NCBI GenBank assembly: GCA_002281575.1
Contig: NCGN01000011.1
Location: 115,309-179,308 of the forward strand
Source of the DNA: Sphingobacteriia bacterium 28-36-52
Lineage (GTDB): Bacteria > Bacteroidota > Bacteroidia > Chitinophagales > Chitinophagaceae
Direction of reading: 5' to 3'
DNA length: 64,000 nucleotides
The notes under the pieces are model-generated. The model was not told the origin of the DNA and ran no database searches. It worked only from the letters and a program-made list of their open reading frames with translations. The position numbers and the translations under genes are program-made. Shown here one piece after another: positions 18,361 through 27,447 of the stretch. Position 1 is the stretch's first letter. Each line of letters starts with the position of its first letter.

Positions 18361-19547
18361 AATTGCTTGTTGTTTGTAAATATATGCTGAAGAATATTTA
18401 TTTCATGAGTTGATAATTCCATTCCTTTTAATCCTTTCCAATTATTAATGTCTTTAATGGCTGTGGTAAAATCATATTGCTTACCCTTTACTCCAAAACT
18501 AAAGTGTGGAATATTATTGTGTAACAATCCTTCTCCAAACACGTTGCAACTCACACCAATCATAGATCCCGTATTCAAGCTAGAATTAATGGCTACCCTT
18601 GAATAGTCTCCCATGATCACTCCACATTTTTGACCAACCGATACATATTCATTGAGACCCATGCTGAATATTTTTATGGTACCTGCCGAGTTCTTTAAAT
18701 TACTATTGCTACTTCCAGCACCTAAATTGCACCACTCCCCAATCACTGCATCTCCAAGATAACCATCATGTGCTTTATTAGAATAACCCATCATTACTGC
18801 ATTCTTGATTTCCCCTCCGCCCATACAATAAGGTCCTAATGAAGTACCCCCATAAATTCGGCTATTCATTTTTACCACCGAATTATAGCCAATCGCAAAC
18901 GGTCCTCTAATGGCAGAACCTTCCATGATTTCTGCTTTTCGTCCAATATAAATTGGCCCCGAAGACGCATTCAGTGTGCAAAATGCCAGCTTAGCTCCTT
19001 CCTCAATAAAAATTTGATCGGATCCAATGGTATTCACTGTTGATGGAATGGGCTGCGAAATTCTATTTTTAGTAACTATTTCGAAATCACTTCGAATGAT
19101 TGCGTCATTCATTTGCATGATTTCCCAAGGAAAGCGAAATCTTACAATCTCATCAATTTTATTAGCCTGCGTAAAATAAACTGCAGTATTGGTTGGATCA
19201 AACTCTCTAAATGGCAAATTGGATTTACCTGCTACCAATCCAAACTCATCCATTAAACAATCCCCGATTCCTAATTGCTTTATTTGAGCAATCAATATTT
19301 CATTGGGCAAAACAGATGCGTCAATCCAAATGGCTTCTTCGGATAAACCTGCTTCATGTATATTGATTGGAATCGAATATAAATCCTGCAAATAGGGTGC
19401 TGTATGAATATAGGAAGGCTCATTAAGCAACAGTTCCCATCGCTCCTTAACACTTAATAAACCAAAATGAAACTGTGCCACTGCTTTTGTAGTAGAAAGC
19501 GGGGCTAATAGGTTTCTGTATGGTGGATCAAATAAAATAACAGCCAT
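18357..19547 (-). CDS. alternative GlmU-family protein (sugar nucleotidyltransferase plus hexapeptide repeats)
   Basis: The frame is open to 19601, but a TACATTTG promoter box at 19551-19558 lies directly before the ATG at 19547, so MAVILFDPP is taken as the start (396 residues). The N-terminal half is a divergent nucleotidyltransferase domain that begins ILFDPPYRNLLAPLS. The C-terminal half has left-handed beta-helix hexapeptide repeats (about residues 190-340). This matches the Bacteroidota-specific alternative GlmU family, proposed to make UDP-GlcNAc. It is the first gene of a pair with tpiA. The two activities are inferred from the family, not from visible catalytic residues. Confidence 0.8.
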   Translation of the reverse strand: MAVILFDPPYRNLLAPLSTTKAVAQFHFGLLSVKERWELLLNEPSYIHTAPYLQDLYSIPINIHEAGLSEEAIWIDASVLPNEILIAQIKQLGIGDCLMDEFGLVAGKSNLPFREFDPTNTAVYFTQANKIDEIVRFRFPWEIMQMNDAIIRSDFEIVTKNRISQPIPSTVNTIGSDQIFIEEGAKLAFCTLNASSGPIYIGRKAEIMEGSAIRGPFAIGYNSVVKMNSRIYGGTSLGPYCMGGGEIKNAVMMGYSNKAHDGYLGDAVIGEWCNLGAGSSNSNLKNSAGTIKIFSMGLNEYVSVGQKCGVIMGDYSRVAINSSLNTGSMIGVSCNVFGEGLLHNNIPHFSFGVKGKQYDFTTAIKDINNWKGLKGMELSTHEINILQHIFTNNKQL

Positions 19548-19550
19548 ACA

Positions 19551-19558
19551 CAAATGTA
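19551..19558 (-). promoter_or_regulatory. -7 promoter box of the alternative glmU gene (TACATTTG)
   Basis: Read on the minus strand, 19558-19551 is TACATTTG, an exact TAnnTTTG match, three bases before the ATG at 19547. It fixes the start codon and suggests a leaderless message. Confidence 0.55.
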
Positions 19559-19620
19559 GCCGAAAACCTAATACGGTTTTCTTCGTAACTTGCGGCTTCA
19601 AACTTTATAAATTTTCTCTT

Positions 19621-21252
19621 ATGAGTATTGGTACATTTTCTTACCCTATGCCGGCCAACGAACCGGTACTTCAATTTGCACCAGGAAGTCCTGAGAAAGC
19701 TGCGCTAAAAAAAGCGTTGGCTGAAGCAAAGAAAAAACAGTTAGATATTCCCATGTATATTGGAGGTAAAGCGGTAAGAACCGATAAAAAAACAGCCATT
19801 CATCCTCCACACGAATTAGCTCATGTGTTAGGCCATTTTAATGCAGGTGAAGAAAAACATGCTCATCTAGCTATTGCTTCTGCCCTACAAGCTAAAGAAA
19901 AATGGGCTGCAATGAGTTGGGAGAATAGAGCACATATTTTTTTAAAAGCTGCTGATTTATTGGCTACCAAATATCGTTTTCAAATGTTGGCTGCAACCAT
20001 GTTGGGCCAAAGTAAAAATGCGTTTCAAGCGGAGATTGATAGCACTTGCGAACTAATAGATTTCTTGCGTTTTAACGTGCATTTCTTGAGTGAAATTTAT
20101 AAGCAACAACCTATTTCTGCTCCGGGTATGCACAACCGCTTAGAGTGGCGCCCATTGGAAGGTTTTGTATTAGCGGTGACTCCATTCAACTTTACTGCTA
20201 TTGGTGGTAACCTACCCACTTCTGCTGCCATGTGCGGCAACGTAGTAGTTTGGAAACCTGCCAACACCCAAATTTATTCTGCACAATTATTCATGCGCAT
20301 ATTAAAAGAAGCTGGATTACCTGATGGCGTAATCAACTTGATTTATGTAGATGGTCCTACTATTGGTAAAGTATGTTTCTCGCATAGAGACTTTGCGGGA
20401 GTTCATTTTACCGGCTCTACAGGTGTATTCAATAATATGTGGAAAGTGATTGGTGAAAATATGGGCATGTACAAATCTTATCCAAGAATTGTAGGTGAAA
20501 CAGGTGGTAAAGATTTCGTAGTAGCGCATAAGTCTGCAGATGTAGATGCTGTAGTTACTGCTTTGGCTAGAGGCGCTTTTGAATTCCAAGGGCAAAAATG
20601 TTCTGCTGCTTCAAGAGCCTATATTCCAAGTAATTTAGCTGACGAAATTTTAAGAAAATTAGTGGCTGCTATTAGTACCATGAAAATGGGAACGGTGGAA
20701 GATTTTACCAATTTTGTAAATGCCGTAATTGATGAGAAATCTTACAATAGCATCACTCGTTATATTACCAACGCAAAGAAAAACAAGAAAGTAAAAATAA
20801 TTGCAGGTGGCAATTTCAGCAAAGCCAAAGGATACTTTGTAGAACCCACGGTAATAGTAACCAAGGATCCTAAATCGGTTACCATGTGCGAAGAAATCTT
20901 TGGACCAGTATTAACCATTTACGTTTACCCTGCTGAGCAGTTTGAGAAAACACTTAAATTGGTTGATAGCACTTCACCTTATGCCTTAACTGGTGCAATT
21001 CTTTCTCAGGATAGAGCTGCAGTTGAATTAGCAACCAACGAATTAAGAAATGCTGCTGGAAACTTTTATATCAATGACAAACCAACTGGTGCTGTAGTTG
21101 GTCAACAACCTTTTGGTGGTGCAAGAGCTTCTGGAACCAATGATAAAGCGGGTAGTGCGTTAAACCTTTACAGATGGTTAAGCGCTCGTACCATTAAGGA
21201 GACTTATAATCCTCCTGTACATTATGGCTATCCATTTTTACAAGAGGCATAA
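19621..21252 (+). CDS. pruA: L-glutamate gamma-semialdehyde dehydrogenase (P5C dehydrogenase)
   Basis: The 543-residue protein is a single-domain aldehyde dehydrogenase of the group that oxidises glutamate semialdehyde from proline or ornithine to glutamate with NAD. The general base is Glu293 in VGETGGKD and the nucleophile is Cys327 in QGQKCSAASRAY. The length and the C-terminal ARTIKETYNPP agree with Bacteroidota PruA. It is a single-gene unit with a strong terminator right after the stop. No proline dehydrogenase gene is in the window. Confidence 0.94.
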   Translation: MSIGTFSYPMPANEPVLQFAPGSPEKAALKKALAEAKKKQLDIPMYIGGKAVRTDKKTAIHPPHELAHVLGHFNAGEEKHAHLAIASALQAKEKWAAMSWENRAHIFLKAADLLATKYRFQMLAATMLGQSKNAFQAEIDSTCELIDFLRFNVHFLSEIYKQQPISAPGMHNRLEWRPLEGFVLAVTPFNFTAIGGNLPTSAAMCGNVVVWKPANTQIYSAQLFMRILKEAGLPDGVINLIYVDGPTIGKVCFSHRDFAGVHFTGSTGVFNNMWKVIGENMGMYKSYPRIVGETGGKDFVVAHKSADVDAVVTALARGAFEFQGQKCSAASRAYIPSNLADEILRKLVAAISTMKMGTVEDFTNFVNAVIDEKSYNSITRYITNAKKNKKVKIIAGGNFSKAKGYFVEPTVIVTKDPKSVTMCEEIFGPVLTIYVYPAEQFEKTLKLVDSTSPYALTGAILSQDRAAVELATNELRNAAGNFYINDKPTGAVVGQQPFGGARASGTNDKAGSALNLYRWLSARTIKETYNPPVHYGYPFLQEA

Positions 21253-21257
21253 ATAAT

Positions 21258-21288
21258 AAAAAAGTCCCGAAAATTTCGGGACTTTTTT
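21258..21288. terminator. bidirectional terminator between pruA and the fasciclin gene
   Basis: A near-perfect palindrome, with arms AAAAAAGTCCCG and CGGGACTTTTTT around an A/T loop, has T-runs on both strands. It can end the pruA transcript and the converging fasciclin transcript. Confidence 0.92.
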
Positions 21289-21309
21289 ATGCTTACCATT
21301 TGAATCAAA

Positions 21310-21822
21310 TTACTTAGGCAATACAACAGTGTCAATTACGTGAACTACACCATTACCTGCTTTTAAGTCTGCAGCTACAACAGTTGCAACACCACCATTT
21401 TCATCGGTTAAAGTTACTTTGCCATCTTTTAATGTTACAGTCAAAGAATTTCCTGCAACTGTTTTAACCACTACTTTACCTTTACCATCAGTGATGGCTT
21501 TTACTACTGCCGCAGCATCTAAATTTCCAGCAACAACGTGGTAGGTTAATACCTTGGCTAAAGTTGCTTTATTTTCTGGCTTTAATAAATTAGCAACAGT
21601 ACCTGCTGGTAATTTATCGAAAGCTGCGTTAACTGGAGCAAATACGGTGAAAGGTCCAGCACTTTGTAGGGTAGCAACTAAATCAGCCGCTTTTACTGCA
21701 GCAACTAATGTTGAATGGTCTTTAGAACCTACTGCAATGTCTACTACTGTTTTCTGTGCAGATACGGTACCCAATAATCCCATTACTGCAACCATTGTCA
21801 AAGTTAAAATGCGCATTTTCAT
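21310..21822 (-). CDS. secreted fasciclin-domain protein
   Basis: The frame is open to 21951, but the natural start is the ATG at 21820-21822 (MKMRILTLT), which begins a signal peptide ending VSAQ. The mature 145 or so residues are one fasciclin (FAS1) domain. The H1 motif is [17 protein letters not shown], then [10 protein letters not shown], and the H2 region ends [15 protein letters not shown]1 domains mediate adhesion or matrix contacts; the bacterial role is not established. Its 3' end meets the pruA terminator. Confidence 0.92.
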   Translation of the reverse strand: MKMRILTLTMVAVMGLLGTVSAQKTVVDIAVGSKDHSTLVAAVKAADLVATLQSAGPFTVFAPVNAAFDKLPAGTVANLLKPENKATLAKVLTYHVVAGNLDAAAVVKAITDGKGKVVVKTVAGNSLTVTLKDGKVTLTDENGGVATVVAADLKAGNGVVHVIDTVVLPK

Positions 21823-22038
21823 AAAATTTTTGTTTAATTTTTTATAACTAACTCCTAAACAAGAAAAAGGTTGAGTGAGTAGTTCATAATTAGGGATGAA
21901 CGGTAGCCATGTTGAGACATTTGAGCGGTAAAATCGTTTTTGATTGTACAAAGAAAATAGGAGGAAAAATTGCTTAATAAATTAGCAATCAAATCAACAT
22001 TTTGTTATTTAGTGTTGTTAAAAGAAAAAAGAAATAAT

Positions 22039-22515
22039 ATGGCATATCCAAACCTGGTTCTTGTAGATGTATTAAGACAAACTGCCAACAATTTAAAGGA
22101 AGGTGCTCATTATGCTTGGGGTAACCATGGTGCTTGCAACTGTGGTAACTTATTGCAAGTAGTTGCAAATGTGAGTAAAGAAGAAATTTTGACTTATGCA
22201 CATACTGGTTTTGGAGAATGGACCGAATTAGCAGAAGAATATTGCCCTGTAAGCAATACCCCAGTTAATCTTATGATTAAAAAACTAACCGATATAGGGC
22301 TAACGCCAACAGATATTCACCATTTAGAATATTTAGATGACAAATCGGTATTAGAAAAATTGCCTGGTGGATTTAAATGGCTTAAAAGAAATGTTAGAGA
22401 AGATGTAGTGCTTTATTTCTCCACTTTTGCCAACATTTTAGAAGAATCATACCTGAATAATATTAGCATCCCTTACCCACCTAAAGAAGTATTAGAACCC
22501 GAATACGCCGGGTAG
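22039..22515 (+). CDS. conserved protein of unknown function, cysteine motif near the N-terminus
   Basis: The frame is open from 21970, but MAYPNLVLVD at 22039 is the better start, since the preceding residues are hydrophobic and low in coding character. The 158-residue protein has no signal peptide and is acidic. WGNHGACNCGNLLQVV (about residues 27-42) has two cysteines in a CNC pattern with a nearby histidine, and a third cysteine lies in EEYCPVSNTP. I do not recognise the family. It sits 47 bases upstream of pdhA on the same strand, with a pdhA promoter between. Confidence 0.75.
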   Translation: MAYPNLVLVDVLRQTANNLKEGAHYAWGNHGACNCGNLLQVVANVSKEEILTYAHTGFGEWTELAEEYCPVSNTPVNLMIKKLTDIGLTPTDIHHLEYLDDKSVLEKLPGGFKWLKRNVREDVVLYFSTFANILEESYLNNISIPYPPKEVLEPEYAG

Positions 22516-22536
22516 GGAACTATCAAGGATAACCCC

Positions 22537-22544
22537 TATATTTG
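22537..22544 (+). promoter_or_regulatory. -7 promoter box of pdhA (TATATTTG)
   Basis: TATATTTG is an exact match to TAnnTTTG, 18 bases before the GTG start of pdhA. No clear -33 TTTG is present. Confidence 0.5.
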
Positions 22545-22562
22545 CCTTCAAATTTTTGAAAA

Positions 22563-23558
22563 GTGGCTACAAAGTTTTCTAAAGAAACCTACCTCTATTG
22601 GTATGAATTAATGCAACTGATTCGTCAGTTTGAATTAAAATCAGAAGAAATGTATAAAATGGCTGGAAAAATCCGTGGATTTTTTCACGCTTATATTGGC
22701 CAAGAAGCAATTGCGGCTGGCTGTATGACTGCTACTCAGGCCGATGATCCTTTTATTACTGCTTATCGTGATCATGGTTTAGCACTAGCAAAAGGAGTAT
22801 CTGCCAATGCTTGTATGGCCGAATTGTATGGTAAAGCAACAGGTTGTGCAAAGGGTAAAGGTGGAAGCATGCACTTCTTTAGCCTTGAACACAAATTCTT
22901 TGGCGGACATGGTATTGTAGGAGCACAAATAGGTACGGGTGCTGGCTTAGCTTTTGCAGAAAAATACAAGGGAACTCAAAACGTAGTACTTTGTTATTTT
23001 GGCGATGGTGCTGCACGTCAGGGTATGTTGCATGAAACGTTTAACCTTGCCATGCTTTGGAAGCTTCCAGTAATCTTTATATGCGAGAACAACAATTATG
23101 CAATGGGTACTTCTATTGAAAGAACCAGTAACGTAATTGATATATACAAATTAGCAGATGCATATGAAATGCCTGCCGATAAAGTAGATGGAATGACACC
23201 TGAAACTGTGCATGATGCAGTTGCAAGAGCGGTAAAAAGAGCTAGAGAAGGCGATGGCCCTACCCTGCTTGAAATGAAAACCTATCGCTACAAAGGCCAT
23301 TCGGTTTCTGATCCGCAGAAATACAGATCCAAAGAAGAAGTAGAAGAATACAAAGACCAGGACCCCATCATTAAAGTAGCTTCTACCATCTTAGACAATG
23401 GTTTTGCAACACAAATAGAACTTGATGCAATCAATGCACGCGTAAACGCAATTGTTGACGAATCAGTTAAGTTTGCAGAAGAAAGTCCTTGGCCAGATGA
23501 CAGCGAAGTTTTGAAAGATGTATACATAGACCAGAATTATCCATTTATTGTAGATTAA
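22563..23558 (+). CDS. pdhA: pyruvate dehydrogenase E1 component, alpha subunit
   Basis: The 331-residue protein starts at a GTG. It carries the thiamine-diphosphate motif GDGAARQGMLHE... ending in NN (residues 147-176), and HAYIGQEAIAAG and YRDHG, typical of E1 alpha. Within the complex it decarboxylates pyruvate and passes the acetyl group to lipoyl-E2. The beta subunit and E2 genes are not next to it; a TPR protein gene follows instead after 26 bases. A TATATTTG promoter box precedes it. Confidence 0.95.
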   Translation: MATKFSKETYLYWYELMQLIRQFELKSEEMYKMAGKIRGFFHAYIGQEAIAAGCMTATQADDPFITAYRDHGLALAKGVSANACMAELYGKATGCAKGKGGSMHFFSLEHKFFGGHGIVGAQIGTGAGLAFAEKYKGTQNVVLCYFGDGAARQGMLHETFNLAMLWKLPVIFICENNNYAMGTSIERTSNVIDIYKLADAYEMPADKVDGMTPETVHDAVARAVKRAREGDGPTLLEMKTYRYKGHSVSDPQKYRSKEEVEEYKDQDPIIKVASTILDNGFATQIELDAINARVNAIVDESVKFAEESPWPDDSEVLKDVYIDQNYPFIVD

Positions 23559-23584
23559 TTTATTAAACAGCATAATCAATTATA

Positions 23585-24274
23585 ATGAGCGAAAAACAAG
23601 CGCCTGAAGTTGTATCTCAAGAGGCAGCACATAAAGTAGAATCTAGTTTTGCAAAAATCCAAAAGCCCCTTATAGGTGCTATAGTTGCTGCCTTAGTAAT
23701 AGGTGGTGGTTGGTTTGCTTACCAACAATATGTAGTTAAACCAAAAGAGGAAAAAGCTGCAGAAGCTTTATTTAAAGCAGAGCAATATTTTGCAATGGAC
23801 TCTTCTAAATTGGTCTTGAACGGAGACGGTCAATATAAGGGTGTTTTAAATGTAATCAGCAATTTTGGTGGAACAAAAGCTGCTAACCTAGCGCACTATT
23901 ACGCTGGTATTAGTTACCTAAAATTGGGTGAATTTGATAATGCCGTTAAACATTTAAAAGAGTTCTCTACCGATGCAAAACAAGTTCAATTGTTGGCTTC
24001 TGGTTGTTTAGGTGATGCTTACGCCGAATTAAATAAAAAAGAAGAAGCTATTGAAGCTTATAAAAAAGCAGGCAATACTTTTGTTGAAGATGAAACAAAT
24101 TCATCTGAATATTTATTCCGTGCTGCCTTATTATTAGAATCTACTGGAAAATCACCAGAAGCATTAGAGCTATACAGAGAATTAAAAACTAAGTTTCCTA
24201 AAACAGACAAAGGTTTTCAGGCAGATAAATATATTTATCGTTTGAGTATCGAAAAAAATGACCTTGCTGAATAA
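23585..24274 (+). CDS. membrane-anchored tetratricopeptide-repeat protein
   Basis: The 229-residue protein has a short N-terminal cytoplasmic tail, one membrane helix (about residues 29-48, GAIVAALVIGGGWFAY) and a periplasmic part with at least three TPR-like units, such as AHYYAGISYLKLGEFDNAVK and AYAELNKKEEAIEAYKKAG. The layout is like E. coli YfgM, a chaperone-network partner of the SecYEG translocon, but the resemblance is architectural. It shares one base with the start of ribH (TAATG), so the two are coupled. Confidence 0.82.
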   Translation: MSEKQAPEVVSQEAAHKVESSFAKIQKPLIGAIVAALVIGGGWFAYQQYVVKPKEEKAAEALFKAEQYFAMDSSKLVLNGDGQYKGVLNVISNFGGTKAANLAHYYAGISYLKLGEFDNAVKHLKEFSTDAKQVQLLASGCLGDAYAELNKKEEAIEAYKKAGNTFVEDETNSSEYLFRAALLLESTGKSPEALELYRELKTKFPKTDKGFQADKYIYRLSIEKNDLAE

Positions 24275-24753
24275 TGGCTACAAAAGGAAATACATCATTA
24301 AACAAAGGCATCCCCACTCTGGAGGATGCCTTTGTTGTTATCATTAAAACGGAATGGAACAGTGCCATCATTAACGCTTTAGAAAAAGGTGCAAGGAAGC
24401 TATTGAAAGCTTCATCCGTTTCAGTTAAAACATTGTTAGTACCAGGTGCATTTGAATTGCCCTTTGCCGTTAAGCAACATTATGCTTACAGCAAGCGAGT
24501 GCCAGATGCTTACATTGTACTAGGGGCAGTTATTCAAGGAGATACTCCACATTTTGATTATGTATGCAAAGGAGTTACAGATGGCATTATGCAATTAAAT
24601 TTGCAAATTGATGTACCTGTTATCTTTGGGGTGTTAACCGTTTTGAATGAACAACAAGCCATTGAAAGAATCGGTGGAATACATGGTCATAAAGGTGAAG
24701 AAGCGGCAATAACAGCACTAAAAATGATTCAATTGAATCGTGCAATAAAATAA
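24274..24753 (+). CDS. ribH: 6,7-dimethyl-8-ribityllumazine synthase
   Basis: The 159-residue protein is a complete lumazine synthase, condensing the ribityl-aminouracil with dihydroxybutanone phosphate in riboflavin synthesis. Motifs: KTEWNSAI near the N-terminus, PGAFELPFAVKQ, and VLGAVIQGDTPHFDYV with the catalytic histidine, then FGVLT. Its start overlaps the TPR gene stop by one base. No other rib gene is in the window. Confidence 0.96.
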   Translation: MATKGNTSLNKGIPTLEDAFVVIIKTEWNSAIINALEKGARKLLKASSVSVKTLLVPGAFELPFAVKQHYAYSKRVPDAYIVLGAVIQGDTPHFDYVCKGVTDGIMQLNLQIDVPVIFGVLTVLNEQQAIERIGGIHGHKGEEAAITALKMIQLNRAIK

Positions 24754-24762
24754 CTACCATAG

Positions 24763-25482
24763 ATGAACGTGCAAATTTTTGTTCCTTGCTTTATAGATCA
24801 ACTCTACCCTGATGTAGCTTTTAATATGGTAAAAGTATTAAAGAAGGCTGGATGTACCGTTCACTATAATACTTCACAAACTTGTTGTGGTCAGCCCGCT
24901 TTTAATGCCGGATTTCATGGGGAAGCAAAAGAAGTTTGTACTAAATTTTTACAAGATTTTGAAGGAGCTGAATATATTGTTGCACCAAGTGCAAGCTGTG
25001 TGGGTTTTGTAAAAAACTATTATAAACAATTGTTTGAGAACTCGGCTTATAAAACGCAAGCTTCTAAAACCGCTGAGCGAATTTTTGAATTTTCCGATTT
25101 CTTAGTGAATGTATTGAAAGAAACAAATTTTGGTGCAGTATTAAATGAGAAAGCTACTTACCACGATAGCTGTGCTGCTCTTAGAGAATGTAAAATTAAA
25201 AATGAACCAAGACTCTTATTGAATAATGTAGCAGGATTAGAATTGATAGAAATGAATGATGTAGAAACCTGTTGTGGTTTTGGTGGCACTTTTGCAGTAA
25301 AATTTGAACCCATAAGTATTGCAATGGGTAATCAAAAAATAAACAATGCTTCCGATACAGGTGCAGCAGTTCTTATTAGCACCGATATGAGTTGCTTAAT
25401 GCATATAGATGGATGTGCTAAGCACGAAAACAAAAATATGCGAATGATGCACTTGGCCGATGTGTTGGCCAGTGGTTGGTAA
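24763..25482 (+). CDS. CCG-domain (Fe-S)-binding protein, LutA/YkgE-like
   Basis: The 239-residue protein has two cysteine-rich CCG domains. The first has VPCFID, then QTCCGQPAFNAG and SASC; the second has YHDSCAALRE, then ETCCGFGGTFAVKF and CLMHIDGC. This two-domain layout is that of LutA (YkgE), a subunit of the LutABC L-lactate oxidising system, and of related heterodisulfide-reductase-like subunits. LutB and LutC genes are not adjacent, so the substrate is open. It follows ribH by nine bases and converges on rnr. Confidence 0.86.
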   Translation: MNVQIFVPCFIDQLYPDVAFNMVKVLKKAGCTVHYNTSQTCCGQPAFNAGFHGEAKEVCTKFLQDFEGAEYIVAPSASCVGFVKNYYKQLFENSAYKTQASKTAERIFEFSDFLVNVLKETNFGAVLNEKATYHDSCAALRECKIKNEPRLLLNNVAGLELIEMNDVETCCGFGGTFAVKFEPISIAMGNQKINNASDTGAAVLISTDMSCLMHIDGCAKHENKNMRMMHLADVLASGW

Positions 25483-25485
25483 ACT

Positions 25486-27447
25486 TTATCCCAACTCCCA
25501 CTCAAAATCCAACTGACGTTTTTCCAAATTAGCGGCTACTAGTGTAACGGTAACTTTATCGCCCATTTTAAATATTCGTCCACTTCGTCTGCCTACTAAA
25601 CTGTATTCAGATTCCACCAGCCTAAAATCATCAAAATCGCTAAGACTAACAATACTTACCAATCCTTCGCACTTGTGTTCTACTGTTTCTACAAAGAACC
25701 CAAAACTGGTTACTCCACTTACTACTCCTTCAAAAGTTTCACCTATATGAGATTGTAAAAACTCTACTTGTTTGTATTTATTTCCTGCCCTTTCACATTC
25801 CATTGCTGCCCGCTCCCTTTCACTGGTATGCTTACATTTCTCTGTCATTTTCTTATCAATCATTGGGGAACCATCTAGTACAGTTTGTAATACGCGATGT
25901 ACCAATACATCGGGGTATCTTCTAATGGGCGAAGTAAAATGACAATAATGCTCGAATGCCAAACCATAGTGGCCAATATTTTCTGGCGTGTAAATAGCTT
26001 TGGCCATGGTTCTAATTCCTAGTTGTTCTAATACATGTTGTTCGGGTTTACCATGTGCATCGGCTAACATTCCATTAAAGCTATGTGCAATCGCTTGTGG
26101 GCTAGATATATCAAAACTATGCCCATATCTTTTTGCATATTGAATAAATGGTGCTAATTTTTCTTCATCGGGTTGATCATGCACTCTATACGGGAAAGGA
26201 ATTGGCTTTTTATTTACGTGCTGCTTGGCAATATTTTCAGCTACTGTTCTATTGGCCAACAACATGAACTCTTCAATTAATTGATGCGATTCTTTACTTT
26301 CTTTTACAATAATACCAATTGGAACTCCTTTCTCGTCTAATTGGAATCTTACCTCTTGAGAAGAAAAATTAATGGCCCCTTTACTGAAACGTTTCTTTCT
26401 TAATTTTTGAGCAATATCGTTCAACAATAGAATCTCGTTTTTATGCAACCCCTCTTTGGTTTCTATAATTTGTTGTACGTCTTCATAAGTATATCTGTGA
26501 TCAGAATGAATCACTGTTCTTCCTAACCAATATTGTTTTACATCGCCATTTTCATTGGTTTGAAAAATGGCAGAGAAGGTAAGCTTGTCTTCATGAGGTC
26601 TTAAAGAACAAAGCTCATTAGAAATATGTTCGGGCAACATTGGATTTACCCTATCAGGTAAGTACACAGATGTAGCCCTTTTGTATGCTTCTGCATCTAA
26701 TGCAGAGTCGGGTAAAACATAATGACTAACATCTGCAATATGTACGCCTATTTCATATTTGTTGTCGCCTAATTTTCTAATAGAAATGGCATCATCAAAG
26801 TCTTTTGCATCAACAGGGTCAATGGTGAATGTAAGCAAAGCCCTACAGTCTCTTCGTTTAGCAACTTCTGCTTCATCAATAATATCAACTAATCTGCCAG
26901 CTTCTTCTACTACTTCATCAGAAAAACTCAATGGGAATCCAGCTTCGGCTAAAATTTCTTTCATGGCTGCGTCATTCACATCATCCGGGGCCATTATACT
27001 TATGACTTCTCCTACAGGCTTTTTATCTTCTTTATCCCAACGAACCAATTTCACCAATACCTTATCTCTATGCTGCGCCCCATTAATAGATTGCATGGGG
27101 ATATACAAATCTGGCATTGGCTTGTCAGAATCGGGTACAAAAAAAGCATGGTGTGCAGATACTTGTAATCTTCCAATGAATTCAGTTTGTTTTCGCTCTA
27201 CCACTTCGGTAATTTTTCCCTCTTTTTTGCCTGTTCTTACATTCTCTCGAATCACTTTAACTCTTACCGTATCGCCATTTAGTGCAGTGCCAAAATCATT
27301 GGGCCTAACCAACACATCTCCTGATTGGTCATCAATTAACACATAGCCCATTCCTGAACGAGTTACTTCTAGTTTCCCTTTCAAGGTTTGAACGGTAATG
27401 GTTTTTGCTTTTTGCTTTTGCTTAGACTTTGGTTTCTTGGTACTCAT
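25486..27447 (-). CDS. rnr: ribonuclease R (RNB-domain exoribonuclease)
   Basis: The 653-residue protein starts with a Lys/Gln-rich tail, then two cold-shock-like domains. The RNB catalytic domain has DPVDAKDFDDA (residues 210-220) giving the metal-binding aspartates. A C-terminal S1 domain starts GETFEGVVSGVTSFGFFV. RNase R digests structured RNA from the 3' end. It is shorter than the E. coli enzyme and lacks its N-terminal helix-turn-helix part. The ATG overlaps the lpxK stop by four bases (ATGA), making the last gene of a three-gene operon. Confidence 0.95.
   Translation of the reverse strand: MSTKKPKSKQKQKAKTITVQTLKGKLEVTRSGMGYVLIDDQSGDVLVRPNDFGTALNGDTVRVKVIRENVRTGKKEGKITEVVERKQTEFIGRLQVSAHHAFFVPDSDKPMPDLYIPMQSINGAQHRDKVLVKLVRWDKEDKKPVGEVISIMAPDDVNDAAMKEILAEAGFPLSFSDEVVEEAGRLVDIIDEAEVAKRRDCRALLTFTIDPVDAKDFDDAISIRKLGDNKYEIGVHIADVSHYVLPDSALDAEAYKRATSVYLPDRVNPMLPEHISNELCSLRPHEDKLTFSAIFQTNENGDVKQYWLGRTVIHSDHRYTYEDVQQIIETKEGLHKNEILLLNDIAQKLRKKRFSKGAINFSSQEVRFQLDEKGVPIGIIVKESKESHQLIEEFMLLANRTVAENIAKQHVNKKPIPFPYRVHDQPDEEKLAPFIQYAKRYGHSFDISSPQAIAHSFNGMLADAHGKPEQHVLEQLGIRTMAKAIYTPENIGHYGLAFEHYCHFTSPIRRYPDVLVHRVLQTVLDGSPMIDKKMTEKCKHTSERERAAMECERAGNKYKQVEFLQSHIGETFEGVVSGVTSFGFFVETVEHKCEGLVSIVSLSDFDDFRLVESEYSLVGRRSGRIFKMGDKVTVTLVAANLEKRQLDFEWELG

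Noticed and set aside
26759..27346. 195-residue open frame antisense to rnr
   Set aside because: The opposite strand encodes the RNB catalytic domain with clear motifs. The antisense frame is low-complexity, rich in Ser and Thr, as expected of a mirror frame.
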